DNA of 64,000 nt, from contig OY856188.1 of NCBI GenBank assembly GCA_963693315.1, positions 223,056,996 through 223,120,995 of the forward strand, written 5' to 3'. Below the pieces are notes generated by a model. That model saw only the letters and a list, made by a program, of their open reading frames with translations. It did no database searches and had not been told where the DNA came from. Positions 9,737 through 21,700 of the stretch are shown here, one piece after another; positions within the stretch are counted from its first letter, which is position 1, and every line of letters starts with the position of its first letter. This DNA is from Diogma glabrata (Eukaryota > Arthropoda > Insecta > Diptera > Cylindrotomidae). A program made the translations under genes and the position numbers.

Positions 9737-10781
9737 AAATTGGCGCAGAAACAGGGACCAGAAAAGTATGCATTTGAAAACATGGCTTTTGTTAACATAA
9801 TGACATTTTAACCTTGAGTTAAAAGTCAAACTTGTTTTTATTGCTATTGAGTTGGCAGAAATAAGTAGTGTTATAAACAAGTTTTATTAAATCTCGTTTG
9901 GCTAGAATGGAACTGAAAATTTTTGCTAAATAAAATTGCAGTTAAACATTTTTTTTTGATTATTTCATTTTTTGTAGACAGTAGTTTTTTTTGTTAAACT
10001 TTTTGTAAATCAATTAGACACTTCATTTTTTTTAGATTATCAGTTTGAAGTAGAAATTACTTATATTGTTTCGTTTGAATTCTGAATCACTATCTATTGT
10101 TTTCTACCTGATTCAAATTGATGTCAAAGTGTATCATCACTGGTCGATCTCTAGGAGATTCCTGTATACCCACTGATGGACATAATGATTTTTTTGTTTT
10201 AATTGGTTTAAACATTTTGAAAATTTATAACTTAAAAATTTATGATTTTTTTTTGGTGATATTCGACTCGGATTAGTCTTGGTATGAATGATTTAAGTTT
10301 TTGTTATGAGAAAGATCGATGCTTTTATGTCTCATGGAAGCCTTATTCTTATTCAAAAAACTTTGCCGCATATTGTTGGACAAGTTGAGTCGGTACTCGA
10401 CTCGACATAAGTAATTTTATCATAATTTTACATGCACTATAAATTATCTCATCTTCGGCTGCCGTCGTGTTGTGTTTCTCTTTGAATGGACCAATAGCTA
10501 TCGCTTTTTGAAAAAAAAAAAAAAATACAAATTCTATCAATTTGTTTGAAATAAATAAATTTAATTAATTTCTTATTTGTTCAGAACGTTGAATCGGTTT
10601 CTGTAACTGTTTGTTTTGGTTTTCTTCTTAGGTTATTTATATATTTTGTGGGTTTTTTATCTTGTATATTTGCCCAGATATTTTGTTGTCATTATTATTA
10701 GGATTTTCTCTAGTCTTATAAAATATAAGTACTTGTAAATTATAGATCCCTTTTCTAACTTATTTTTTTTATTTACAAATT
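9737..10781 (+). other. Leader of the Mdg3-like element with primer-binding site
   Basis: Directly after the LTR comes aaat then tggcgcagaaacagg (from 9741), the position and TGG start expected for a tRNA primer site. The remaining ~1 kb up to the gag ATG at 10782 has no long plus-strand ORF and is taken as the untranslated leader. Confidence 0.6.
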
Positions 10782-11383
10782 ATGTCTAATAATTTAGGAC
10801 CTCTTTTACATCTGACTCCGGAAGAGTTGGAAGTTGAATATTTAATTCGTGGGTTAAGTTCCCGAACCCCAGGTGCAGAAAAAGATCTGGTCGTGAAACT
10901 TAAATCCGAAATTGATGACGAAAAACTTGTACCATTTAATTCTCACGTTACATCAAATCCTGAATTGGAAATAGGAAATTGTAGGGAACAGTCTGAAAAA
11001 ATTAGCGACATAAACCGAAAGTTTGACAATAACACTCCACGAAATCAGCTCCAACGAAACTATTCTAAAGCACTTCATTGGCATAGACGAGCTATACGTG
11101 TTAAAAATAGCTTTGGCGATATTGATGGTATCAAAATAATTATTTGTAAGCTTCGTCGAAGTGTTAATCTACTCTCAGACTTAATGTATAATTGTATCAG
11201 TAAAGATTCTTTGGATATCTCTCAAACCGAACAACCAAATCCTATTGGCCACACAGCTATAAACCCTAGTAAACCAAGTACCAGCATGGATTTTGGAAAC
11301 AATTTAGTAACCTCACAAAATCTTTTGAGTAGCATATGGAAGAACAATCCAATCACTTTGCCTCAAACTAGCAACAACTTACT
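10782..11383 (+). pseudogene. Mdg3-like gag, N-terminal part (interrupted by the nested element)
   Basis: Starts MSNNLGPLLHLTPEELEVEY and runs about 200 codons before the nested element begins at 11384. Gag is the capsid precursor of the virus-like particle. The coding frame resumes exactly at 16448 after the 5-bp target duplication TTACT, so only the insertion breaks it. In the present sequence the ORF reads into the inserted LTR and stops at 11459. No zinc knuckle is in this half; it lies in the second part. Confidence 0.75.
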
Positions 11384-11709
11384 TGTTATATATATTAATA
11401 TCAATAATTTTAAATTAGTTATGTTTTTATCAATCAATCACCCTGTGATTGTTTTATGATGAGAAAAAACACATACACAAGATAAACATGTTATGATGTT
11501 AAACATAAAACAAGAACAGCTGATTGTGTGATTAAAAACATAAAATAAAATAAACTGTTAAAATTAAAAATTAGTCTTAAGAGATTACGAGAAGAATATA
11601 GTCATATGTTTGTTGAATAAATTGGATTGAAATTATTACTAAAATTATTATTAAAAGTCTTTTGAGATTAACGCTTGTTCCTGGATTTATATTCACAAAT
11701 AATATAATA
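11384..11709 (+). repeat. 5' LTR of nested gypsy element A
   Basis: 326 bp, begins TGTTATATATATTAATATC and ends ATAATATAATA. It is the same length as the 3' LTR, and I see two base differences. Confidence 0.92.
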
Positions 11710-11792
11710 AATTGGCGACGAATAAATTGGGCGTGTGAGTAAGCAGCATATAAAAACTACCGTGTAGTTAGTACGGTTCATTGTTTAAGTAA

Positions 11793-14003
11793 GTGACATT
11801 AAATTACATGAGTGACGAAAAATCACATAGTGCTGTTAAAAGTGAATTAGAAAGTGAACACATTGAAAACAAACTGAACAGCAAGGATAGGGAACACACT
11901 GCAATTGGTGATATTACAGAAAATTGTAAAACGATAGGGTCCATGGAGCAATTTGAGGTGGGTGGTGGAAATTTTATTGAATATGTTGAAAGAATGGAGA
12001 ATTATCTAAAAGTTAATAAAGTAGAGGAAAAAGAAAAGGCCGATTATTTTATAATTCTCGCAGGACCTGAATTATATTCAATTCTTAAATCGTTAATAGT
12101 GCCAAAAAACCCAAAGGATGTTAAGTTTGATGAAATTGTGAAAATTTTAACGGGACATTTTGCGCCAAAAATTAATAAACGCGTTGAACGGTTTAAGTTT
12201 TCAAAAGCTGTTCAGCACGAGGGAGAAACAATAGCCGATTTTATAATCAAATTGAAAAGTTTAGCACAATCATGTATGTATGGAGATTTTTTGGACGACG
12301 CTCTAGCAGATAGGTTCATTGTGGGACTGAAGTCAAATATAATTCAGCAGGAGTTGTTAAAAAATGCAGAAGAACCGTTTAATAAGTATTGTGAGATTGC
12401 ACTTACTCTAGAAATGTCGGTAAATGAAAGTCAAATAATTAACTCGTCTGGTGGTACAATTAATAGCTATAGTCAAGGTAGATCAACACAGGGGTCTAGC
12501 AGTAAACACATTCAACAAGAAATTTATAAATTACCGTATGATAAGCATGGTAATGGGAGTCGTAGTGAATTTCAATCTACAAAAACAGAGTTTAAAAATA
12601 ATAATTATCAGAGCAAAACTGGTAGTCGTGCCTCAAGTCCATCATCTGGAAGCAGTACGTTATCAAATGGGGGTGGAAGTTCAAGGTATTATAATCGGAG
12701 AAGTCAACACTTGTGTACTAGATGTGGAACTCGATATCATCTGGAAAGCCAGTGTCCAGCAAAAAGATGGAGATGCTACACATGCAATCAAATTGGACAT
12801 GTATCATATGTGTGCAGAAGATCAAAATTCTATGGAAATCGGAGTTTTAAAGTTTTAAATGCAGTTAATGAAATCAACGGAGCTTGTGAAATAAAATTAT
12901 TAGTTGAGGGACAATGGCTGTTAATGGAAGTAGATACGGGTGCTTGTGCTAGTGTAGTTTCAATAGATAAGTACCACTCCAATTTTTCACATTTAGAGTT
13001 AAAAATTTCTAATAAAAATTGTACGTCTGTTACAGGTGAACCAGTCAAGATTCTTGGGCAAATACAGGTAGCGGTTGAATTCCAAAACGAAGTATACGAG
13101 CTAGAGTTAGTAGTGATTGATACGCATCACGATGTTAAACCATTTTTTGGTCGTTCCTGGTTAAACCTATTAATTCCAAACTGGAAACAAAGTTTTGCCG
13201 CATACTCATCTTCGGTGCAAATACCTTCGTGTTCGGTAAGACATTATAGTAATAATGATTTTGTTCAGAATATTCTCAAAGAATTCCCAAATATAAGGTC
13301 TCAGGAAGATTATGATCCCCCTATGAAAGAATTTGTTGTAGAGGTGTTATTAGAAGAAAATGTGCAACCAGTTTTTCACTGTGCATATGCACTACCCTTT
13401 CAAGTTAGGAATGAAGTTGAAAAAGAACTAGATCGGCTTGTCAATAAGCAGATATTAGAGCCTGTAAAATATTCATCTTGGGCTAGTCCGATTGTTGTAG
13501 TAAAAAAGATGAATAATCAAGTACGACTGTGTGTTGATTTTAAAAAAACTATTAACAAGTATGTTTTATCGGAACATCATCCAATCCCTAATATCGAAGA
13601 TATTTTTGCGGGTCTTGCTAATTGTGGTTACTTCTGTGTTATTGATCTAAAAGGAGCTTACCAACAATTGCAAGTGTCAGAGACATCGAAAGAATTTTTA
13701 ACTATTAATACCTTTAAAGGTCTGTACCGGTATAATAGATTGCCATTCGGATTAAAAACAGCTCCAGCTATTTTTCAGTCGGTAATGGACCAAATTTTGG
13801 CAAATCTAGAAAATACATTCTGCTACCTGGATGATATATTAGTTGGTGGAAAATCAATTGTGAATTGTAAAGTAAATTTAAATAAATTGTTAAGTCGACT
13901 TAATCAATTCAATGTTAAAATAAATGTAGAGAAGTGTAGATTTATTGAAAAGTCGGTCAGTTACTTGGGTCATGTGATTTCAAAGGAAGGCATTACGCCG
14001 TAA
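11793..14003 (+). pseudogene. Gag-PR-RT part of gypsy element A polyprotein
   Basis: 736 codons: a Gag region, two zinc knuckles (CTRCGTRYHLESQC and CYTCNQIGHVSYVC), an aspartic protease with MEVDTGACAS (Asp381), then RT with YLDDILVGG (YLDD at 678-681). It stops at HVISKEGITP because about 20 bases are missing just before 14004 compared with element B, where roughly eight further codons link this point to the next block. Gag-PR-RT are in one frame, with no frameshift signal between gag and pol, as in element B. Confidence 0.85.
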
Positions 14004-14014
14004 GGGATGCACCA

Positions 14015-15913
14015 GTGCCTCAATCGTTAAGTCAGATGCAATCTTATCTGGGACTCTTAAATTACTATGGTAGATTCATCCCAAATTTATCGATAGAATT
14101 AAGAGTACTTTATGACCAATTAAAAAAAGGGGCTAAGTTTGAATGGTCGGTAGATTGCCAAACCAGTTTTGAAAAAACCAAATTATTATTAGTAGGAAAC
14201 CAAATTCTAGAACTATACGATCCGAAGAAACCCATAGTAGTAGCGGCAGATGCTAGTCCACATGGCATTGGAGCGATACTTTCCCATGTCGTAAACGGTG
14301 TTGAAAAGCCAGTTTTATTTGCGTCTAGTACTCTGACTCCTGCGGAAAGAAATTACTCCCAGTTGCATCGGGAAGCGTTAGCAATTATATTTGCGGTAAA
14401 GAAATTCCATAAGTATATTTTTAGCCTACCATTTATAATTTATAGTGATCATCAAGCTTTGAGGGAAATTTTTAATCCAAAAAAGTCGACACCTTCTGTA
14501 GCGGCGGCAAGGTTGCAGAGATGGACTGTAATTTTGTCGATGTACGATTATAAAATTGAGTATCGGGCAAGTAGAAAAATGTGTAATGTAGATGCGCTTT
14601 CGAGATTACCGATAGAAGCAGAGTCAAATGTAGAAGAAAATACTATAAGGTATCTTAATCTATCTGATAAATTTCCTATTGGAATAGAGCAAGTAGCGGA
14701 GGCTACTAGAAAAGATAATGTCCTAAAGAGAGTATACGAATACACTGTGAATGGATGGCCTAACGATAAAGCAAATCTACAAGAAGATGAACTTTGGTAT
14801 TTTAACAAAAATATCCAACTATCATGTGAAGAAAATTGCCTGTATTACATGTCTAGAGTAGTAATTCCTAAATCTCTGCAACCGGTAGTTCTCAATATAT
14901 TGCATGAAAACCATGTGGGTATTGTGAAAATGAAAATGGTAGCTAGGTCGTACGTTTGGTGGCAGGGAATCGACAAGAGCATAGAGAATTTCATAGCACA
15001 GTGTTACGTATGCCAACAAACACGAAACAAAAAAATAGAAATTAATGTGAGTTCTTGGCCCGAGACGACATATCCATTTGAAAGAATACATTTGGATTTT
15101 TTTTACTTAATGAACTATACATTTTTGATTGTAGTAGATGCGTTTAGCAAGTATGTGGATGTAGTCATTATGAGAAAAACTACAACGACGGTTGTAATAG
15201 ATAGTCTTATTAATATTTTTACAATTTTCGGGTTACCTACCACAATCGTTTCCGACAATGGTCCTCCCTTTAATTCAAGAGACTTTCAAAAGTTTGCAAA
15301 AAATCACAATATTGTCTTATTAAAGTCACCCCCCTACCATCCACAGTCAAATGGCTTAGCGGAACGTAATGTTCAATCGGTCAAACAAGTATTGAAAAAG
15401 TCCTTGCTTGATGGTGAGCTTCGAAATTTGAGTATGCAGCAACGGGTTAGTAAATTTTTATTGCATCAAAGGAATACTCCTTCGTTGAGTACCTATAAAA
15501 CACCATCAGAATTGATATTTGCTTTTAAACCAAGAATGTTGATTGATTCACTCAACAAAAAAGTTAGGTTTAATCTAAACAATAATAAATGTTATACAAA
15601 TAATATGAGAAATAGAAATATTGTAAAAAAATCTGGAGTGGGTAGGAGAATTTTATATAAAAATTTTAGAAAAGGGGAAAAGGTGATGTATTTAAATCAT
15701 GTCAACAATTTTGTAAAATGGGTGCCAGCTGTGATTATAAGGCAAGTAAGTCCTTTGACATATTTAATAAAAATGTACAATCAAGAACGCTACTGCCATC
15801 AAAATGTATTAAGAAGATCTAGCTTACACGATAACTTTCATCCTGAACGAAAATTAGTAGATTTAGGACTACAAAGAGATTCGAAATCAAATAACAGAAG
15901 AGTTGGTTGTTGA
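14015..15913 (+). pseudogene. RT connection, RNase H and integrase part of element A polyprotein
   Basis: Continues the polyprotein in another frame from QSYLGLLNYYGRFIPN. The RNase H core (VAADASPHGIGAIL, YSDHQAL), the integrase HHCC zinc domain (HENHVGIVKMK, CYVCQQ), and the DDE core (HLDFFY, SDNGPPF, SPPYHPQSNGLAERN) are all present. A second frame change near 15895 cuts off the basic C-terminal tail, whose remains continue in another frame to about 16017. The Met at 14015 is not a true start; the block is the downstream half of the interrupted polyprotein. Confidence 0.85.
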
Positions 15914-16121
15914 AGATAAGGCTAACAGAACCCGAAATTATTCGGATTCAGAAATACTAATACCAAGAAAGTCTAATAGAGATCGGCGCGTTCCAATTAG
16001 ATTACAATATGATTAAGTCATTTATGAAAAACTAAGAGCAAATATCAATAGCATAGTTATTAAACATATGTGTGTTTTTTTTATTATTTTTGAGAGCTTT
16101 GTTATTAAAAAAGGGGAAAGT

Positions 16122-16447
16122 TGTTATATATATTAATATCAATAATTTTAAATTAGTTAAGTTTTTATCAATCAATCACCCTGTGATTGTTTTATGATGA
16201 GAAAAAACACATACACAAGATAAACATGTTATGATGTTAAACATAAAACAAGAACAGCTGATTGTGTGATTAAAAACATAAAATAAAATAAACTGTTAAA
16301 ATTAAAAATTAGTCTTAAGAAATTACGAGAAGAATATAGTCATATGTTTGTTGAATAAATTGGATTGAAATTATTACTAAAATTATTATTAAAAGTCTTT
16401 TGAGATTAACGCTTGTTCCTGGATTTATATTCACAAATAATATAATA
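16122..16447 (+). repeat. 3' LTR of nested gypsy element A
   Basis: 326 bp, preceded by a polypurine tract and followed by the target duplication TTACT at 16448-16452. Differences from the 5' LTR are seen at gtta(a/t)gttttt and aag(a/g)aattac-type sites only. Confidence 0.92.
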
Positions 16448-17521
16448 TTACTCATTTCACATAACCATGTAACTGAAAGACAGCAACCTTCACGGTTTTC
16501 ATCCGATAATCAGCAACATCAAGAGGTTTTTTTTAAAGATAATATAGATAGGATAAACATACATCAGCCAACACCAAAGCATGATCCCAAGTGGAAAATT
16601 TCTTTCGATGGATCTAAATCTGGTCTGGATGTACATGATTTTATCTTTAGGTTTGAAACCTTAGCTGAGCAATATGGTTATCCGCAAATTGTGCTTCCTC
16701 GGTTGTTGCCTACTTTCGTGACCGGTTTTGCGGAAAAATGGCTTTGGACCTTTTTTCGTTCTCACCCGAAATGTGAATGGATAATTTTGAGAAAGTCTAT
16801 TATTTCCCGTTTCAGTAGTTCTGACTCTGAAAGAAATACTAAACGAACAATTGAGAAACGAACACAAAAATATCGCGAGCCATTTGGAGATTTCTCGCTT
16901 GATATTGAATCGATGAATGGTCGGCTTGACTTACCTTTTGAGGAATATGAGCTTATCGAAATATTGCGTGAAAATATGTCATTTGCTCTACAAAATATAA
17001 CGTTAACTCACCATTTTCGAAGTATAGAGGAACTACGCAAGGTTTGCGAAAAATATGAAACACTATGGTCACGAAATCATAGCGATAAACAGCAGGACAA
17101 TATTCCTAGGAGAGTATCGTGCGTAGAATGTCCTACTGCAAATAGTTTAGATCAATTTAATAACCTTCATATAGGAAACCAAGAAGCAGAATCTGGAATA
17201 GAGCCAGACCTTAGTATTGCAGCAGCGGCGTTATCAAGACAGCATGACCCCAATAGTTTGATTGTGTGCTGGAACTGCAAAGATCTGGGACACAGATATC
17301 AAGATTGTCACCATGATATACGTGAGATGTTCTGTTTTGGGTGTGGTAAACCTGGGTTCCGAAAACCAACATGTCCAGATTGCATGCGTAGGGTGATGGG
17401 AAACTTTCAACCGGGCGTAACTCATTATGGGGGAGTTCGTCCGGAAACCCAAAGCAACCCCAGCAGATTATTTCATCGGTCGTTAGCGACCAACAACAAA
17501 GAGCCAACCTGCTACAAGTAA
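16448..17521 (+). pseudogene. Mdg3-like gag, C-terminal part with zinc knuckles
   Basis: Continues the gag frame after the nested element. The capsid-like block PKWKISFDGSKSGLDVHDF is followed by a long helical region. Two Cys-rich motifs come next (CWNCKDLGHRYQDC, and CFGCGKPGF with PTCPDC), as in nucleocapsid domains that bind RNA. It ends at TAA 17519-17521. The upstream ATG at 16400 lies in the nested LTR and is not the start. Confidence 0.8.
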
Positions 17522-17523
17522 AA

Positions 17524-18435
17524 ATGTCAAACATTATGTCACTTAAAAACGTATTAGAAAAAGATCCTAATAGGGATGAATTAAAACACAAGTGTACAAA
17601 TTTTCACAATAGCTACCCTACACCATTTTCAATTACCACTAAGCGTCGAGATAGAGTTTCAAATTACTGGAAAGCAAAACACAGGATTTTGAAACTATGT
17701 TCAATGTTAACTATTTCACAAAAACTTCCGAATGATCCACGCCCTTACGTAAGAATAGAAATGGGTGGTAGACAGTTACTTGGCTTGTTAGATAGTGGTG
17801 CCTCCATAAGTATATTGGGGAATGATAGTATGAATCTCATAAAAGAATTAGGACTTAAACTCCAAAGAATGGAAACTCATGTTAAAACAGCAGATGGAAC
17901 TCCAAATCGAATGTTGGGTTGTGTACAGGTCAACGTTTTGTTTGCCAACCAAAATAAATTAATAAAATTCTGTGTCGTACCATCTCTGGAAGGCCCATTA
18001 TATCTGGGTATTGATTTTTGGTCAGCGTTTGGCATCACACCTTTTATTTCGGATTCCATTTCAGCAATTGAAGTTGAAGATGCTAACCGACATGACCTGT
18101 CACCTTTTCAAGCTAGTCAATTATCATCGATAATAACTACATTTCCTTCATATAATATTCAGGGTCTTGGAAAAACGAGCTTGCATGAGCATGATATAGA
18201 TACTGGGACTGCAAAACCGATTAAACAACGGCATTATCCTGTATCACCAGTAATTCAAGCGGAGATATACAAGGAAATTGACCAAATGTTAGCTCTCAAT
18301 GTCATTGAAGTCAGTCAAAGCCCGTGGTGCTCCCCGATTGTAATGGTGCGTAAAGCAAATGGTAAGACTCGCTTGTGCCTTGATTCAAGGAAACTTAACT
18401 TAGTAACCGTTAAAGACGCATATCCACTTCCCCAT
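17524..18435 (+). pseudogene. Mdg3-like pol, protease and RT N-terminus (interrupted)
   Basis: The pol frame lies in -1 relative to gag, so a ribosomal -1 shift is the likely expression route. The protease active site reads LLDSGASISILG, and the RT fingers begin near SPWCSPIVMVRKANGKTRLC. The frame is cut at the codon for His in YPLPH by element B with target duplication CCCAT. It resumes at 23303. Without the insertion the reading frame would be continuous. Confidence 0.82.
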
Positions 18436-18732
18436 TATTATGTCTTCCAATAGTTTAAAGACAATTCAAACAAACCAACTATTAGAAACACAATCTTTTC
18501 ACAATTCAAAAAATGATATTTTTATTATCGTTTGATGTTTAACGTTTGACGATCCAAATTAAAGCGAGTCTTTATCTCAACATAAATCAAAAACATTATT
18601 GATAACGGAATAAACCTGATTCTATACAATACAATTACTTATTCAAAAAAGGTAATATAATTATAATTTATATAAAATGCTATTTAGCTTTATGTGCGGT
18701 TACACTATCGAATTAAATATCAATATGTAACA
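18436..18732 (-). repeat. 3' LTR of element B
   Basis: 297 bp. In element orientation it begins TGTTACATATTGATATT and ends GACATAATA. It matches 23001-23297 base for base on reading. Confidence 0.93.
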
Positions 18733-18755
18733 TCTTCCCCTTTTTAAATATTTCC

Positions 18756-21700
18756 CTAATCTTTCTTTAAATTTGTTTTTCTAAAATCAAACGACATAAA
18801 TCGTTTTGTAAAATGTTTTACACGTTCAGATCTCCTGATGGGAGTTACATTATTTTCTTCTTCAGAGGATTCTGGAGATGAACAAAATTTCCTTTTATAA
18901 TTTCTTTTACAACTCTTATTATTATCATTAGTAACTAGTCTCCTTCCCTCTACAAATTTTTCCTCACTCAATTTAGGTATTATCATTCTATCAAAATAAT
19001 TGTTTTTTATTTTAATTTGGTTTTCATGTACGTATCTAATATTGTTGTTCACATTTATTAAATACGTCAATGGACTTATTATTTTCATTATTTTAGCTGG
19101 TATCCAACGTACCATGTTACCATAATGACTTCTATAAAAGACATCTTGGTTGACTTTGAATCTTGGTCTAACTACAAAGTCAAATTTATTTTTGTTTGAC
19201 ACGATATTCTTGTTTTTATTTTGAGTAATTGTGACATTTTTTGTTAGATCAAAATTCACCTTCTTTTTGTTATTTACTAAATCTAAAAGTATTTTAGGCT
19301 TAAACGAAAAAAGAAGTTCCGCAGGAGTACGGTGGTCTGAATCAGATGGTGTATTTCTCTGATATAACAGAAATTTATTAATTTGTTCGTTTACTGATTT
19401 TTCATTGCTAGCTTCGAGACAGAACTTCCTAAATATGCTTTTCACAGTCCGAACAAATCTCTCTGCTTGACCATTCGACTGAGGGTGATAAGGAGGTGAT
19501 TTTGTACACTTTATTCCATGATTTTTACAGAAATCTAAAAATCCTTTTGATCCAAAAGGAGGACCATTATCCGATACTATTTCTGTTGGAAGACCAAAAA
19601 TAGAAAAAAAATCCCTCAACTTTTCCATCACACTAATTAAATTAGTTGAACTCATCAACTTGACATCGCAATATTTGCTAAAGGCATCAATTATGATTAG
19701 AAAACTTTTCCCAGAGAAATAAAAAAAATCTAAATGCACCCTTTCAAATGGGTATGACGTCGACGGCCATTTGGTTGACACTACTTCTTTTGGTACTACC
19801 TGGGTTTCCTGACAAATTCCACAATTTTTTGAGTAATTTTCTATATCCACATCGATTTTAGGCCACCAAACATACGACCGTGCTATCATTTTCATCCGCA
19901 CTATTCCGGTATGATTTTCATGTAAGACTTTTAACACCTCTTTCCTTAATGATGTTGGGACCACAATTCTATGCATATAAAAAATACTTCCAGATTCCGT
20001 CGATAAATTATTTTTATTAGACAAAAACGAATTATACTCTTGTGGTACTTTATCCGGCCAACCATTGAGACAGTAATTATAAATTTTGGATAGCACCGGA
20101 TCAGTAAGCGTGACTTCTTGTATTTTTTTAAAATTAACTGGACTTTCTTCCGAAAAATTAAAATAATTGATGCTAATTTCTTCTACATTCGTTTCCTTAA
20201 CTAGAGGTAATCGGGACAATGCGTCTGCGTTGCACATTTGTGTTCCACGCCTATAAACAATTTGGTAATTATAAGTAGACAAAATAATACCCCATCTCTG
20301 AAGGCGCGCTACCGCTACTGACGGTGTTCCTTTTTTGGGATTAAAAATCTCTTTAAGAGCCTGATGATCAATATATATAGTAAACGGTTGTCCATATAGG
20401 TAATTATGGAATTTGCGAACGGCAAAAATAATCGCTAAGGCTTCTTTATGGAGTTGAGAATAATTTCTCTCTGCTGGTGAAAGCGAACTCGAAGCAAATA
20501 GGACCGGTTTTTCTATTCCGTCTATTATATGTGATAGAACGGCTCCGACACCATACGGGCTGGCATCCGTGGCAATGACTATAGCCTTTTTTGGATCATA
20601 GAGTTCCAAAACCTTATTACTTAAAATTAGACTTTTTGTTTTTTCGAACGCCCTTTGACAATTTGTAGACCAATCAAATTTTACTTCCTTACGTAAAAGT
20701 TGATAAAGGTCTTTTAATTCGACAGACAGATTTGGAATGAATTTCCCATAGTAGTTTAATAAACCAAGATACGACTGCAACTGTGACACATTCGTTGGAG
20801 CCGGCGCCTCCACTATAGCTTTAATTTTATCTTGATTTGGACTAATTTTTCCTTCTGATAATACGTGACCTAAGTATTTTACACTTGACTCTAAAAATTT
20901 ACATTTCTCAACGTTAATCCTCACATTATGTTTTTGTAACCGTTCTAAAACCAAAAATAATTTTGTTTTGCATTCTTCCGAAGAAGATCCCCCAACTAAG
21001 ATGTCATCTAAGTAACAAAAAACATTATCCAGACCGACTAAAATTTGCTCCATGACAGATTGAAACGCTCCCGCTGCGTTTGAAACTCCAAAAGGAAGCC
21101 TCGTGTAAGCAAATAGACCTTTCCTTGTGTTAATTGTTAGCAGTTCTTGTGACTGTGGTGATACTGCTAACTGAAGATATGCCCCAGTTAAATCAATTAC
21201 ACAGAATACCGAACAATTTGAAAGACTCGCAAATATATCCTCAATACGAGGTAAAGGATAATGCTCTGTTTGTATGCATTTATTTATGGTAACTTTGCAA
21301 TCTATGCAAAGCCTGATACCACCATCAGCTTTTGGAACGATTACGATAGGACTGGCCCATCTAGAACTTTTTACCGGAACCAATATTTGTTCATCAACTA
21401 ATTTATTGATAGCTAAATCAAATTTTTCCCTAAGTTTGTATGGTACACCATACGCGGCGTGAAAAATTGGAGTGGAATTATCCTTCAATACAATATCCAC
21501 CATAAAACCCTCAATCGGACAGTCAAGAGATTTATTTACAATTTTGGGAAATCGTGACTCAATTTCTCCTAATATTTTAAGACTCCCTTCTTTTATAACT
21601 TTTATTTCATTATAGTTACCAAAAGCGTTACGCCAATCCGGAAAAAGCCCATCTAGCCAGCTCCGTCCCAGTAATGCTTTGAACGGTCTTTCGCCGTCAA

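Larger units (their letters stand above)
11384..16447 (+). mobile_element. Nested Ty3/gypsy element A (Mag-like), plus strand
   Basis: 5064 bp between 326-bp LTRs, with 5-bp target duplication TTACT (11379-11383 and 16448-16452). The PBS region follows the 5' LTR (aattggcgacga, from 11710) and a polypurine tract (aaaaaaggggaaagt) ends at 16121. The LTRs differ at only two positions that I can see, so the insertion is young. It lies inside the gag gene of the Mdg3-like element. Its own polyprotein is broken by two frame changes. It is clearly related to element B at 18436-23297, which is in opposite orientation. Confidence 0.93.

Noticed and set aside
14548..15091. Minus-strand ORFs of 86-89 codons
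   Set aside because: Antisense shadows of the integrase and RNase H part of gypsy element A; no independent start context or similarity.
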